Assembly: GCF_002807685.1 (NCBI RefSeq)
Contig: NZ_PEAX01000003.1
Span: 675,565-739,564 of the forward strand
Reading direction: 5' to 3'
DNA length: 64,000 nucleotides
From: Neoalteromonas flava
GTDB taxonomy: Bacteria > Pseudomonadota > Gammaproteobacteria > Enterobacterales > Alteromonadaceae
The number at the start of each line of letters is the position of its first letter. Within the stretch, counting starts at the first letter, position 1. The position numbers and the translations under genes were made by a program. The notes under the pieces are model-generated. The model ran no database searches, was not told the origin of the DNA, and saw only the letters and a program-made list of their open reading frames with translations. Shown piece by piece: positions 38,202 through 48,159 of this stretch.

Positions 38202-38990
38202 ATGTCAATTAAACAGGTGCTATGGTGGTTAGTTGTCGCTGGAATCGTTGGGTTTTCATTCTTATATCCGTTTGTCAAAAAGCCCATGCCATTAGTGCCA
38301 GAACCACCCATTACCCCGCGTGAAAGCGCAGTGGCTATGCCAGATTTTTCCCAGTATGAACAAGTCAGTGATAAAAAGTCTGCATTTTTTTCATACTTGA
38401 TGCCTGAGGTGGAACGCCAGAATGAATATATCATTGGTCTACGCTTAAAAATAAAAGCGATGGCTGATGAATTTGCCCAAAATAGACAGTTATCGCCAGC
38501 AGATATCTCGCGATTACATTGGCTAACTAAAGAATACAAAGTAGACCCTAACCTGGATATCGCTGATCAACTCGCTTTACTGTTGCGACGCGTTGATGTG
38601 ATACCAGCCGATCTAGTTCTCGTTCAAGCTGCTAACGAGAGCGCGTGGGGAACATCGCGGTTTGCTAGAAAGGGATATAACTTTTTTGGATTGTGGTGCT
38701 TTAGACCCAATTGTGGTTTTGTTCCGCGACAGCGCAACGATGGAGCGATTCATGAAGTAGCGAAATTTCGCAATGTAGCTCATGCGACATACACATATAT
38801 GCGTAACTTAAACCGTCACGATGCATATAAATCACTGCGCGACATTCGCTATCGGCTGCGCCAAAATCAGCTGCCAATTACGGGTGAAGCCTTAAGTGAA
38901 GGATTGATGCAATATTCTGAACGGGGCGAAGATTACATCGAAGAATTGCAACAAATGATCAAAGTGAATAGGGAATATTTGTCGTCATGA
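38202..38990 (+). CDS. Bax-type glucosaminidase-domain protein
   Basis: A 262-residue protein with an N-terminal membrane anchor (about 5-24) and a C-terminal mannosyl-glycoprotein endo-beta-N-acetylglucosaminidase (glucosaminidase) domain, about 120-260. The catalytic Glu is likely in QAANESAWGTSRFA, followed by YNFFGLWCF. This is the arrangement of E. coli Bax, a putative periplasmic peptidoglycan hydrolase. It overlaps the following gene by four bases (ATGA). Confidence 0.88.
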   Translation: MSIKQVLWWLVVAGIVGFSFLYPFVKKPMPLVPEPPITPRESAVAMPDFSQYEQVSDKKSAFFSYLMPEVERQNEYIIGLRLKIKAMADEFAQNRQLSPADISRLHWLTKEYKVDPNLDIADQLALLLRRVDVIPADLVLVQAANESAWGTSRFARKGYNFFGLWCFRPNCGFVPRQRNDGAIHEVAKFRNVAHATYTYMRNLNRHDAYKSLRDIRYRLRQNQLPITGEALSEGLMQYSERGEDYIEELQQMIKVNREYLSS

Positions 38991-39628
38991 AATACAAATG
39001 GATCGCGGTACCATTAATTTCAGTTTGGATTAATCCAGTGGCAACTGCTGAGACTATTGAGGTTGAATACAAAGGCTTTTACAGCCATGTAAAGAAACTC
39101 ACAGGAGAGGATACTCAGGCGTTGCAATTTGCCTTTGGGTTTCAGCACAACACAGAAAACAGACTGTGCGAATTATCTGCGGCCAAAATTGTTACGCAGA
39201 AACAATCTATCGATTTGGTAATAACAGCTGAAAATCGGTTTACTGTGCCTTCAGAACGCGCGTTGAATATGGCCGGAGCGAAGCTTGAAATAGAAACAAC
39301 GGATAAGGCGAACCAATGCGACATGTCTGTGCAGTTGGAAACTAAGCCCGAGTACTTAAAATACTACTATAGCCACGACGAGCTTCAATTTATTTACGAT
39401 CAATACGCTGCTTTTTTCAATGAAATGGGTAGTTTCCTGTCGTTCATGATGCCCCATGTTGACGGGCTAACGTTTCATTTTGCCGACCACGAAATGGACC
39501 GAGAATTGAAAGACGCACCAGCAATCGTCAATGGTATTTTGCAGTTACCGGGAAGCTGGTTAGGAGAGCAAGAGGCGTTGGCTCTGCCAGTTAAACCTCT
39601 CCGAATTACTGCGCGTACGCACCGTTAA
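38987..39628 (+). CDS. Periplasmic DUF2987-like protein
   Basis: A 213-residue protein with a cleavable signal peptide (about 1-21, ...WINPVATA). The mature part begins VEYKGFYSHVKKL and has the paired-cysteine region C56 / C103 (NRLCELSAA, NQCDMSVQLETKPEYL), which resembles DUF2987 proteins of marine gammaproteobacteria. Function is unknown; coupling to the Bax-like gene suggests an envelope role. Convergent with the patatin-like gene with three bases between stops. Confidence 0.7.
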   Translation: MKYKWIAVPLISVWINPVATAETIEVEYKGFYSHVKKLTGEDTQALQFAFGFQHNTENRLCELSAAKIVTQKQSIDLVITAENRFTVPSERALNMAGAKLEIETTDKANQCDMSVQLETKPEYLKYYYSHDELQFIYDQYAAFFNEMGSFLSFMMPHVDGLTFHFADHEMDRELKDAPAIVNGILQLPGSWLGEQEALALPVKPLRITARTHR

Positions 39629-39631
39629 TTA

Positions 39632-40531
39632 TCAATGGTTCATATTCAGTTGATAGCGAATTTGCTCGGCTAGACGTTGTACACTCTCTTCGCCGCGTTG
39701 AGCAAGCTCACCAGCGCGGTGAAACTCAAGCAATCCTACATCACGTAATTGCGGCTCAATAAGAATGTCTGGCGGATCTCCCGCGAGTCGTGAACGTGTT
39801 ACTCTCGCCTGCAATATTTCTAATGAGCTACTCATAACGCCCATTATTCCTGGCATCGATTTTTTTTCTTCTTTAGGGCCTGGGGAAAACCATTGACGCA
39901 ACAGTGATGGTTTTGAATTGAGAAACTCATCTGTTTTGCGTTGGATTTTCTCATGTTCAATACTGTTTTGTTCTAATACTTGTGGGCGAAAATCGGCACT
40001 AAGATTAGCAGCAATAACGAAATCAGCACCGAGTTGGCGACACAAGTTAACTGGCACAGGATTGACCACAGCACCATCCACCAGATATCGCTCTCCATGC
40101 TCAACCGGTGCAAATAAGCCAGGAATTGCACATGACGCGCGGATACTGTCGCCGATTTCACCAGAATTAAAAACCACTTCGCGACCACTGTATAAATCTG
40201 TCGCCACTGCAGCAAAAGGCTTGTTCATTAACTCAAATGATTCTGCACACAAATCGTCTGCAAGTTTATCGAATACCTTTTGACCAGAAGCAATCCCACC
40301 CCGTCGGATCCCAACGCCTAGCAATGCAAATACCTGCCACTCAGTCAATGAACTGGCCCATTCTTCTAATTCAAGTAATTTACCGCTCGCATAAGCCGCG
40401 CCAACATATGCACCGATAGAACAGCCTGCGACGATATCTATATTGATACCCATTTTTTCTAAGGCTTTGATGATCCCAATATGAGTCCATCCGCGAGCGG
40501 CGCCAGCACCAAGTGCGAGGCCAATTTTCAT
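39632..40531 (-). CDS. Patatin-like phospholipase (RssA/YchK type)
   Basis: A 299-residue patatin-fold hydrolase. The oxyanion loop GAGAARGWTHIG (8-19), nucleophile elbow GCSIG with S38, and the DGA dyad Asp D152 (VDGAVVNP) are all present. Similar to E. coli RssA. It should be a cytoplasmic or membrane-peripheral lipid acyl hydrolase; substrate unknown. ttcA lies 19 bp upstream on the same strand, so they may be cotranscribed. Confidence 0.9.
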   Translation of the reverse strand: MKIGLALGAGAARGWTHIGIIKALEKMGINIDIVAGCSIGAYVGAAYASGKLLELEEWASSLTEWQVFALLGVGIRRGGIASGQKVFDKLADDLCAESFELMNKPFAAVATDLYSGREVVFNSGEIGDSIRASCAIPGLFAPVEHGERYLVDGAVVNPVPVNLCRQLGADFVIAANLSADFRPQVLEQNSIEHEKIQRKTDEFLNSKPSLLRQWFSPGPKEEKKSMPGIMGVMSSSLEILQARVTRSRLAGDPPDILIEPQLRDVGLLEFHRAGELAQRGEESVQRLAEQIRYQLNMNH

Positions 40532-40549
40532 AATTACAATCCCTTACCG

Positions 40550-41461
40550 TTAACTCAGTGAAATTATTTGCGGCTTGTCATTATCGTCATTTGGTGTTTC
40601 GATGAAACTAGGTTGATCAAATCCTGTATCGCCATCTATGACAGGCTCGTTGGTTGTCGAAACGTTCTTAAAATCATACAGCTGGCTATCTGCCAAGTGT
40701 GAGGGGACAACATTTTGCATTGCTCTGAACATAGATTCAATGCGCCCAGGGAAGCGACGGTTCCAATCTTGCAGCATGAGCTTTATATTTTTACGTTGCA
40801 AATTTTCCTGTGAGCCGCATAGGTTACACGGAATTATGGGGAAGTTGACTGCGTCGCTGTAGCGTTGAATATCTTTCTCTGTGCAATAAGCGAGTGGGCG
40901 AATAACAATGTGTTCACCATTGTCACTGACAAGTTTTGGTGGCATTGCTTTTAATTTACCGCCATGAAACATATTAAGAAACAAGGTTTCAAGCATATCG
41001 TCACGATGATGCCCCAATGCTATCTTCGTTGCACCTATCTCTTTAGCCGTTCGATACAAAATGCCGCGGCGTAAGCGTGAACACAATGAGCACGTCGTTT
41101 TCCCTTCGGGTATCTTTTCGGTAACAATACTGTAGGTATCTTCTTCGACAATTAAATAATTAATACCTAATTCACTCAGATAATTGGGCAATACATGCTC
41201 AGGAAAACCCGGCTGCTTTTGATCTAGATTAACTGCGGTAATGCTAAAGTTAATAGGCGCAATGCCACGTAGGAACATCAGTATATCCAGCATGGTATAG
41301 CTATCTTTGCCGCCAGAAAGGCATACCATGATGTGATCACCATCCTCTATCATATTAAAATCAGCAATCGCCTTACCGACATTTCGACGCAGTCGCTTTT
41401 GCAATTTATTAATATTGTACTGATGCTTACTATCAGCTTTACTGGTGACGCTTGAATTCAT
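40550..41461 (-). CDS. ttcA: tRNA 2-thiocytidine(32) synthetase
   Basis: A 303-residue PP-loop enzyme that thiolates C32 of several tRNAs using a [4Fe-4S] cluster. The ATP pyrophosphatase motif is [10 protein letters not shown] (S49-S54), and two CxxC pairs (CSLC and CNLC) supply cluster ligands. I chose ATG 41461 (MNSSVTSK...), as the 28-residue upstream extension is not family-like. It lies beside uspE and fnr, matching the E. coli neighbourhood. Confidence 0.94.
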   Translation of the reverse strand: MNSSVTSKADSKHQYNINKLQKRLRRNVGKAIADFNMIEDGDHIMVCLSGGKDSYTMLDILMFLRGIAPINFSITAVNLDQKQPGFPEHVLPNYLSELGINYLIVEEDTYSIVTEKIPEGKTTCSLCSRLRRGILYRTAKEIGATKIALGHHRDDMLETLFLNMFHGGKLKAMPPKLVSDNGEHIVIRPLAYCTEKDIQRYSDAVNFPIIPCNLCGSQENLQRKNIKLMLQDWNRRFPGRIESMFRAMQNVVPSHLADSQLYDFKNVSTTNEPVIDGDTGFDQPSFIETPNDDNDKPQIISLS

Positions 41462-41564
41462 GGCTGGCTTACGATTAAAACAACAAAGCCGTATTGTAAT
41501 CGTTATGGCATGAGTAAAAAACCATGAACCTAAGTTTTTACCCAACTAATTTTTGGCGCCTTTT

Positions 41565-42494
41565 CTAGCCATGTACGGGGCTATTGAAGCCTAATGGCTT
41601 GATGGCCAGAACATCACAATTAAGCCGATCAATCACTTGTTCTGCAGTATTGCCTATCAGCGCAGCTGATAACCCTGCACGCCCGACGGTACCAATAACA
41701 ACAAGCTCAGCATCCAAGGATGCTGCTTGTTTGGGTACTGCGACTTCTGGGAGTCCCTGAATTACGTGGCACTGAGCGATTGGAATATCATTAGTGGAAG
41801 CAAACTTATGCATTTCATTTTGATGATGACGTTTCACGTTTTCATTGTATCCGTGGGGATCAAATTCAGGCATCTCAATCGCTAAATTGACTATGGTTCC
41901 TGGAAAGGCATTTACCAGGTGTAGTGTTGCATCTAGGGTATTGGTGCATGCTTTAGCACATTCAACCACTTGTTGATTTAACTTCGCGTGCACCTCATCT
42001 TCAGTACCAACATTTATACTGGCAAGCACATTACCATTCACTGGCCATGCATGTTGCTTGACCATCAGCACAGGAGTAGGGCACTTACGTAATATGTGCC
42101 AATCTGTCGGAGTGAATATCAAGGCAGCAAAATCATCGTGACTGGAGGCAGCTTTGAGTACTAAGTCGGCTTTAACCTCTATTGCAGTGCGAATTACTGA
42201 CTCATAAAGGGACTTATCCCAAACAACAGACGCATGCGCTGTTACCCCACTTGGAACGTACTCGGAAATTAACGACTGTAACCATTCTTCGCGATCAGCT
42301 AAGACAGCTCGACGCATGGCATCACGTTCATCCAATGAAAGCATGGTGGTCAATTCATAGGATAAGTCATAAATACACAGAAAAGCGGTGATCTTAGCGC
42401 CAGTCTTGGTGGCAAGCTCAACCGCGCGTGCTAGCGCGATTTGACTTTCTAGTTCCGGATCGACAACCACAAACAAATGTTGATAGTCTTGCAT
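41565..42494 (-). CDS. uspE: Universal stress protein E
   Basis: A 309-residue protein made of two UspA domains (about 1-150 and 155-300). The second has the conserved nucleotide-type loop [23 protein letters not shown]. coli UspE is also a tandem Usp near fnr and takes part in stress resistance and motility/adhesion. A 9/10 FNR-box match lies 68 bp upstream of its start, suggesting oxygen-responsive expression. Confidence 0.93.
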   Translation of the reverse strand: MQDYQHLFVVVDPELESQIALARAVELATKTGAKITAFLCIYDLSYELTTMLSLDERDAMRRAVLADREEWLQSLISEYVPSGVTAHASVVWDKSLYESVIRTAIEVKADLVLKAASSHDDFAALIFTPTDWHILRKCPTPVLMVKQHAWPVNGNVLASINVGTEDEVHAKLNQQVVECAKACTNTLDATLHLVNAFPGTIVNLAIEMPEFDPHGYNENVKRHHQNEMHKFASTNDIPIAQCHVIQGLPEVAVPKQAASLDAELVVIGTVGRAGLSAALIGNTAEQVIDRLNCDVLAIKPLGFNSPVHG

Positions 42495-42561
42495 AGCGTA
42501 TTTCCAAAGATGACTTTAATCAAAGTGTAACGGGTCAATGAAAATACGCTAGTGCACTCTG

Positions 42562-42575
42562 TTGAGTTAGATCAA
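42562..42575 (-). promoter_or_regulatory. FNR box upstream of uspE
   Basis: TTGAG-TTAG-ATCAA matches the FNR consensus TTGAT-N4-ATCAA at 9 of 10 defined positions. It lies in the fnr-uspE gap, 68-81 bp before the uspE start. A candidate -10 (TATTTT, 42546-42541 on the minus strand) is slightly closer than for an ideal class II promoter. Confidence 0.6.
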
Positions 42576-42594
42576 AGGACTCTAAGAATAGGGC

Positions 42595-43344
42595 TTACTT
42601 TTCGATTGCACAGGTAGGAATTTCGGTAGTGTGGAGCTTTTCTTCCATCTTCTTAAAATCTAAGACCGTGATCAGTTTGCCGTCAACAGCGATAATCCCT
42701 TCTTTTTGAAATCGGGTTAACAACCGGCTAATAGTTTCAACCGTCAAGCCCAAATAATTGCCAATTTCATTGCGTGTCATAGTGAGATTGAATTGCTTAG
42801 GTGAAAATCCTCGCTCTTCAAAACGCTTAGATAAGTGCGCAATAAAATGCATTAACCTTTCTTCAGCTGTACGCTTATTCAACAACATCATTTGCTCATG
42901 ATCATGTTTTATTTCAGCGCTCATAAAGCTCAAGATCTGTTTGCGAAGCTTGGGGAATTTAGCTGACATTTCATCTAGAGTGTCGTAGGGAAGCTCACAA
43001 ACCATGGCAGTCTCTAACGCCTGACAATAACTTGAGTGGCGGTTATCACGCAACGCATCAAAGCCGATAATGTCGCCAGGAAAATGAAAACCAATGACTT
43101 GCTCTTCACCATCAGCATCACTGATAAAAGATTTAAATGACCCAGACCTCACGGCGTACAGCGATTGAAAATGATCGCCGGCTTGGATCAACCTATCGTT
43201 CTTGTGGAGGGGCTTTTTACGTTCGATAATTTCATCCAGCGAACCCATTTCTTCTTCATTCAGAGACACCGGCAAACACAGGTGACTAAAACTACAGGTT
43301 TGGCAGTGTATCGAAAGGTCGCTACGACCTAATTTATTGTGCAT
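42595..43344 (-). CDS. fnr: Oxygen-responsive transcription regulator Fnr (EtrA)
   Basis: A 249-residue CRP/FNR-family regulator. Cluster cysteines C14, C17, C23 ([10 protein letters not shown]) and C116 match the four [4Fe-4S] ligands of E. coli FNR. The helix-turn-helix [23 protein letters not shown] carries the E-xx-SR DNA-reading residues. It senses oxygen by cluster loss and should control the adjacent cco genes and uspE. It lies 30 bp downstream of the SafE-like gene and may share its transcript. Confidence 0.96.
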   Translation of the reverse strand: MHNKLGRSDLSIHCQTCSFSHLCLPVSLNEEEMGSLDEIIERKKPLHKNDRLIQAGDHFQSLYAVRSGSFKSFISDADGEEQVIGFHFPGDIIGFDALRDNRHSSYCQALETAMVCELPYDTLDEMSAKFPKLRKQILSFMSAEIKHDHEQMMLLNKRTAEERLMHFIAHLSKRFEERGFSPKQFNLTMTRNEIGNYLGLTVETISRLLTRFQKEGIIAVDGKLITVLDFKKMEEKLHTTEIPTCAIEK

Positions 43345-43374
43345 GAATGCACCTTTGGATTGCTAAAATTACCT

Positions 43375-44046
43375 TCACGTTATAAGCGTTACACCCTTAA
43401 AAATCAAGTATAACCCATACCCTAGCAATAATATTGCAATCACTGTACGCATGGCGTTTGAACGTGCTAGCTGTGCAAACTGAGTTGCCCCCATGCTGAC
43501 AGCAAACATGATCGGCAATGTACCTAATCCGAAGAACAACATTACCAAAAGACCGCTTATAGGCTCTCCCGACGCCATACTCCAACTTAATGTTGAGTAT
43601 ACTAATCCACAGGGTAACCAACCCCATACAGTACCGTATAAAAAGGCATGGAACGGATGCTTAAATGGAATGAGTGACTTTGACAAGGGCTGTATATGTC
43701 TCCACAGCCTGCCGCCGTGACGTTCAAAGTAGTGCAATAGACTGAACCAACTTGCTATGTGCCCACCAAGTAGGATTAACATTACGCCGCTCAATACTGT
43801 TAGCAGAGACACCCCGTTGATGAGACTGGAATGGCTTATGATAGCCCCCAATAAGCCAGCGCATAGACCTGCAATTGCATAACTGAATATGCGTCCAAGA
43901 TGGTATGCACAAGCGTATATCCATGGCTTTCCATCCGCCGGAACAGCTGACTGTAAAGCGACGGTTATTCCTCCACACATCCCTATGCAGTGCACACCGC
44001 CAGCGATGCCAATTAAAAAGGCAGTCGCAAGGCTAATTTCAATCAC
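43375..44046 (-). CDS. Sulfite exporter TauE/SafE-like (DsbD_2-type) membrane protein of the cbb3 cluster
   Basis: A 223-residue protein with six or seven transmembrane helices. The motifs GGVHCIGMCGG near the N-terminus and WLPCGLVYS in the middle place conserved cysteines/histidine in the membrane, as in DsbD_2/SafE-like proteins that accompany ccoS in many proteobacteria. A role in metal handling or redox maturation of the oxidase is inferred from context only. It overlaps ccoS by eight bases. Confidence 0.82.
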   Translation of the reverse strand: MIEISLATAFLIGIAGGVHCIGMCGGITVALQSAVPADGKPWIYACAYHLGRIFSYAIAGLCAGLLGAIISHSSLINGVSLLTVLSGVMLILLGGHIASWFSLLHYFERHGGRLWRHIQPLSKSLIPFKHPFHAFLYGTVWGWLPCGLVYSTLSWSMASGEPISGLLVMLFFGLGTLPIMFAVSMGATQFAQLARSNAMRTVIAILLLGYGLYLIFKGVTLIT

Positions 44047-44242
44047 GACGGTTTTCTAATTCCTGTTGTCGAGCTTTTGCTAAGGACTTTTCTTCAGGCG
44101 GCAAATCATCATCAAATAAAATGCTATAACCCTGGCGATCGAGATCATCGAACTGGTTGCTTTTCACGGCCCAAAAAAATACCGCAATGGCAATAGCAAC
44201 AATAATGATAGCGATAGGGATTAGAACATAAATGATACTCAT
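44039..44242 (-). CDS. ccoS: cbb3-type oxidase assembly protein CcoS
   Basis: A 67-residue single-pass membrane protein. A helix (about 3-26) is followed by the CcoS signature FFWAVKSNQFDDLDRQGYSILFDD. CcoS is needed for insertion of heme b and copper into CcoN. It starts one base after the ccoI stop and overlaps the SafE-like gene, so ccoI-ccoS-safE are coupled. Confidence 0.95.
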   Translation of the reverse strand: MSIIYVLIPIAIIIVAIAIAVFFWAVKSNQFDDLDRQGYSILFDDDLPPEEKSLAKARQQELENRRD

Positions 44243-44243
44243 T

Positions 44244-46709
44244 TTAACCTGCTTTATTCCGAAGTAAGCGAGTGGAGTTTACTACTACAATTATTGAACT
44301 CAAAGACATACCCAAAGCAGCCATCCAAGGGGCTAAAACGCCAGAAACTGCAAACGGTAAGATCAGCAAATTATAACCTAATGACCACGCCATGTTTTGC
44401 TTGATCGTTCTTTGCGTTTGTCGAGCGACATCAATCAACTCAGGTATGATTGAGATGCTTTCATTGAGGAGCACTACATCGGCAGAACTTTTGGCGAGGT
44501 CTGATGCATTACCCACCGCAATAGAAATATCGGCCTTGGCTAATACCGGAGCATCATTAACACCGTCACCTACCATCATTACTGAATGTCCTTGTGCTTG
44601 GTAGCGCTCTACAAACGATAGTTTTTGCTGCGGAGATTGTTGTGCATGACACTGCTTGATCCCAAGGGCTCCAGCGACCAATTCAACATTGGCTTGGGTA
44701 TCACCACTGAGCAACACTTTGTCAAATGGGATGCGTTGAAGAGTAGTTGCCACATTCTCTTTCAGCGTATCGTTTAACCAAAAAATCGCAATTAAACCTT
44801 CATCTGTCGTCAACCAGACATTCGCGGTATCGATATCCGCAATAGATTGATAATCCTTCGCGTTAGACACATGCTCAGTAACAAATGAGCGGCTACCTAT
44901 TCGGTAAGTTCGACCATCAATAGTTCCTTGGATCCCTTGACCTATTGTAATCGAGATATCAGACGCTGAATGCGATGGCATGCCAGCAAACGCTTGGGCA
45001 ATGGGATGTTCAGAACGAGATTCTAATGTTGCTGCAATTATCAAAGGTTCTAGACCAGAGTAAGCAGGGGCTATCCATTGTTTATGAATAGAGAATTCGC
45101 CTTCGGTAAGGGTACCTGTTTTATCTAAAATTACGGTATCCAGCGTATTAATTTGTTCTAGAGCGTCAGCTCGCTTCAACACGACACCCGCTTTATTCAA
45201 CCGCGCCATCGCGCACGTAAGTGCAGAGGGGGTTGCCAATCCCAATGCGCAAGGGCAGGTAGCCACTAATACTGCGATGGTAATCCAGAAAGCTTCGTCG
45301 TTGCCTATCCAAGTCCAAAAACCAAAGGTCAACGCAGAAATAATCAGTACTGCGGTAACAAAAAAGCGCGAAAAACGATCCGCAATATGAGCAATCCGAG
45401 GTTTGGTGGCAAGTGCAGCTTCTTGCATCAGGACAATTTGATTGACTAACGCATCTTTTAACTTACTTGTAACGCGAATGCTAAGACTACCACTTTGATT
45501 CACTGTGCCGCCGTAAACTTGAGAATTAACAACCTTGTAAGCGGGTTCAAATTCTCCGTTTAACATTGATTCATTGACTTGGCTCTCGCCATCGATAACG
45601 ATGCCATCGACAGGAATAACTTCACCGGGTTTAACCAAAACAATTTGTTCAGGGACCAGTAGCTTTGCTAATACAGAATGTTGCGAATTACCTTCAAGGA
45701 GGGTTGCTGAAACCGGCATATATTGCAACATGTTAGCTGAGATCATTGCCGCTTTATGGCGAGCTCGATGCTCAAGAAAACGACTGAGCAAAAGAAAAAA
45801 GACAAACATGCATATAGACTCAAAATACACATCTCCCACTTCAAGAATAGTCGCTTTGATCCCAGCAATATAAGTACCAAATATAGCTAGCGTTACGGGG
45901 ACATCCATATTAACGCTACGCATAGCAAGAGCCTTAGCCGCACTAATATAAAAAATGCTACCAGAATACAGTACGACTGGCGTGGTTAAGACTAAGCTAA
46001 CCCAATAGAAATATTGCCGGGTTTCATGATCGATGTTGCCAAATAAGTCGAAATAAAGTCCGGTCATAAGCATCATTACTTGCATGGTCATGATCCCAGC
46101 TAGACCGACTTTCTTTAGCAATGATTTTTGCTCAGCATGAAAAAGTGCTTCATGTTTGTCGGGCTGAAATGGAGACGCGCGGTAACCAATCTTTTGGAAA
46201 TTAGCAATGATGCTGCTTAGGGAAATGAACGTGGGATCCCAATCTACTAATGCTCGTCGTGTTGAGACGTTTACAGAGATTTGAATTATCCCTTTGGTTT
46301 TGGCCATTTGTTTTTCGATTAACCATCCACAAGCGGCACAATTAATACCTTCCACTGTTAACTGAATTTGTTTAGTGTCACGATTGTCGTGAACAAATTC
46401 TTCTTGTACATCGGGTTCATCAAATAACGCTAATTTGTCGAGCGTTTGGGTAAACACCTCGTCGCCCTTAGCCGCTGGCTCTGTGCGTATCGTATAATAA
46501 TCTTCAAGCCCATTATCTACGATCGATTGCGCAACGGTCTGACATCCAGGACAACACATCGCCTGGCTTTCGCCTGCGATTACAACGGTGTATTTCTCAC
46601 CTTCGAAATTAGGTAGCCCGCAATGGAAGCAGGGCGTATGCGCGTTACTCAAGGGGCAAACCGTATTGGCTTCGACTGAGGTAATGCCAGCACTTGCTGA
46701 AGCTTCCAT
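44244..46709 (-). CDS. ccoI: Copper-translocating P1B-type ATPase CcoI/FixI
   Basis: An 821-residue P-type ATPase supplying copper for cbb3 oxidase assembly. N-terminal Cys-rich segment (CFHCG near 27-31; CCPGC near 52-56), a heavy-metal-associated domain with GINCAACGW, eight transmembrane helices, the ion motif CPCALG, phosphorylation motif DKTGTLTEG and hinge GDGVNDAPVL. The ATG chosen overlaps ccoH by 61 bp; a TTG at 46652 overlapping the ccoH stop (TTGA) is a plausible later start that would keep all domains. Confidence 0.92.
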   Translation of the reverse strand: MEASASAGITSVEANTVCPLSNAHTPCFHCGLPNFEGEKYTVVIAGESQAMCCPGCQTVAQSIVDNGLEDYYTIRTEPAAKGDEVFTQTLDKLALFDEPDVQEEFVHDNRDTKQIQLTVEGINCAACGWLIEKQMAKTKGIIQISVNVSTRRALVDWDPTFISLSSIIANFQKIGYRASPFQPDKHEALFHAEQKSLLKKVGLAGIMTMQVMMLMTGLYFDLFGNIDHETRQYFYWVSLVLTTPVVLYSGSIFYISAAKALAMRSVNMDVPVTLAIFGTYIAGIKATILEVGDVYFESICMFVFFLLLSRFLEHRARHKAAMISANMLQYMPVSATLLEGNSQHSVLAKLLVPEQIVLVKPGEVIPVDGIVIDGESQVNESMLNGEFEPAYKVVNSQVYGGTVNQSGSLSIRVTSKLKDALVNQIVLMQEAALATKPRIAHIADRFSRFFVTAVLIISALTFGFWTWIGNDEAFWITIAVLVATCPCALGLATPSALTCAMARLNKAGVVLKRADALEQINTLDTVILDKTGTLTEGEFSIHKQWIAPAYSGLEPLIIAATLESRSEHPIAQAFAGMPSHSASDISITIGQGIQGTIDGRTYRIGSRSFVTEHVSNAKDYQSIADIDTANVWLTTDEGLIAIFWLNDTLKENVATTLQRIPFDKVLLSGDTQANVELVAGALGIKQCHAQQSPQQKLSFVERYQAQGHSVMMVGDGVNDAPVLAKADISIAVGNASDLAKSSADVVLLNESISIIPELIDVARQTQRTIKQNMAWSLGYNLLILPFAVSGVLAPWMAALGMSLSSIIVVVNSTRLLRNKAG

Positions 46710-47143
46710 GATTCATCCAATGGTAACAACGTTACTCGCCATTTCCCATCCAGTGCTTGTTCAGTAAAACCACGGTATACACCGTTAGCATCTGCAGCTA
46801 ATAATACATTGATATCACGATCCTTCAGGGTCACGTGATAAAGAGACAATTGAAGAGCTACATTTGAACGAGGTGTGCCAGAAATGAATCGCAATGCAAT
46901 AGCGCCATCGGAAGAAAAACTTAACTCAGTCACGATATTCAAGTCTTTCGCAGTTTGGATTTTATCCAAACGTGCATTGATGGCTCTTCCTTCTTTATAG
47001 TAATCATCGACTACAAGACTATCCGTGGTGTTGGTGGCTAAATGAAGAACGATGAAGCCGACAATAAATGAAGAAAGTGGTACGGCAATCAAAAACCATG
47101 GCCAGAATTGCTTGTACCACGGCTTTACTTTCGATTCGGTCAT
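46649..47143 (-). CDS. ccoH: cbb3 oxidase maturation protein FixH/CcoH
   Basis: A 164-residue single-pass protein: helix about 14-36, then a periplasmic beta-rich FixH domain beginning VVDDYYKEGRAINARLDK, the family hallmark. It stabilises assembly intermediates of the oxidase. It is the first gene after the ccoP terminator and is followed by ccoI, with overlapping frames. Confidence 0.92.
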   Translation of the reverse strand: MTESKVKPWYKQFWPWFLIAVPLSSFIVGFIVLHLATNTTDSLVVDDYYKEGRAINARLDKIQTAKDLNIVTELSFSSDGAIALRFISGTPRSNVALQLSLYHVTLKDRDINVLLAADANGVYRGFTEQALDGKWRVTLLPLDESWKLQQVLALPQSKPIRFAP

Positions 47144-47163
47144 TACTAATTAAAATCCTATAT

Positions 47164-47188
47164 AAAAAAGCCCCGCGTAAACGGGGCT
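47164..47188 (-). terminator. Intrinsic terminator after ccoNOQP
   Basis: On the minus strand AGCCCCG-TTTACG-CGGGGCT is followed by a run of six T (47169-47164). It lies 21 bp past the ccoP stop and separates the structural operon from ccoHIS. Confidence 0.92.
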
Positions 47189-47208
47189 ATGATGACACTT
47201 ATTACGCA

Positions 47209-48159
47209 CTAATTCGATAAGCTATAAACGTACGTTGCAACAACGTGAATCTTATCTTCGCCTAAGGTTTTAGCAAAAGAAGGCATCATCCCGTTACGTC
47301 CGTAATTTAAGGTTTCAGTAACTGCACGCTCGCTTCCACCATACAACCAAATGTTGTCGGTCAGATTGGGCGCACCAAGCATTTGATTGCCTTTCCCGTC
47401 CATGCCATGACACGCAGCACAAGCAGCGAAACGCACTTTACCAGCATCTTTTAGCGATTGATCGACTTCGCGACCACTTAGACTCAACGTATAGGCTACA
47501 ATTTCCTTAATACCTTGCTCACCAAAAGGTGCTAACCAGCCAGGCATTGCGCCTTGACGGCCGTTGATTAGCGTTTCCTTAATTTTATCGCCACTACCAC
47601 CATACAACCAATCGTCATCGGTTAGATTAGGAAAGCCGCCATTTTGGCCACGGGCATCAGAGCCATGGCACTGTGAGCAGTTTTGTAAGAATAGGCGCTG
47701 ACCAACTTTTACCGCTTCTTCGTTCTTTACCAACTCTTCTACTGGTACTTTTGCATATTCAGCAAAAATGGGGTCGAAGCGCTCATTGGCGAACTTAATT
47801 TCACGATCATATTGGACTAGCGCATTGTTCTCAATTGCCGCTTGTTGTTTCGCTTTTGATTCTTCTAAAGTTAAGACGCCTTGGTTAGAGCTCGTCCAAC
47901 CTAATAAGCCTTTATAACTGCCTAGACCAGGGTAGAGTACTAAATACACGAGGCCCCAAACGATTACGATATAGAAAAGAATCGTCCACCATTTCGGTAA
48001 GGGGTTGTTGATCTCCTCAATACCATCAAATTCGTGGCCCATACTTTCGCCTTCAGGCACCCCTGTTTGGTTGGATAAACACCAACGCAATAAAAGGTAA
48101 CAACCGAATATCAAACCCAGTGTGATTACCGAAATCCAAATTGTCCAAAACATGCTCAT
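47209..48159 (-). CDS. ccoP: cbb3-type cytochrome c oxidase subunit III (diheme c)
   Basis: A 316-residue diheme cytochrome c with two N-terminal membrane helices (about 3-24 and 57-77). The heme sites are CSQCH and CAACH, each followed by a NL(T)D...WLYGG-S segment; distal Met ligands are in MPGWL and MPSF. It passes electrons from cytochromes c to CcoO. Its ATG overlaps the ccoQ stop by four bases. Confidence 0.96.
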   Translation of the reverse strand: MSMFWTIWISVITLGLIFGCYLLLRWCLSNQTGVPEGESMGHEFDGIEEINNPLPKWWTILFYIVIVWGLVYLVLYPGLGSYKGLLGWTSSNQGVLTLEESKAKQQAAIENNALVQYDREIKFANERFDPIFAEYAKVPVEELVKNEEAVKVGQRLFLQNCSQCHGSDARGQNGGFPNLTDDDWLYGGSGDKIKETLINGRQGAMPGWLAPFGEQGIKEIVAYTLSLSGREVDQSLKDAGKVRFAACAACHGMDGKGNQMLGAPNLTDNIWLYGGSERAVTETLNYGRNGMMPSFAKTLGEDKIHVVATYVYSLSN

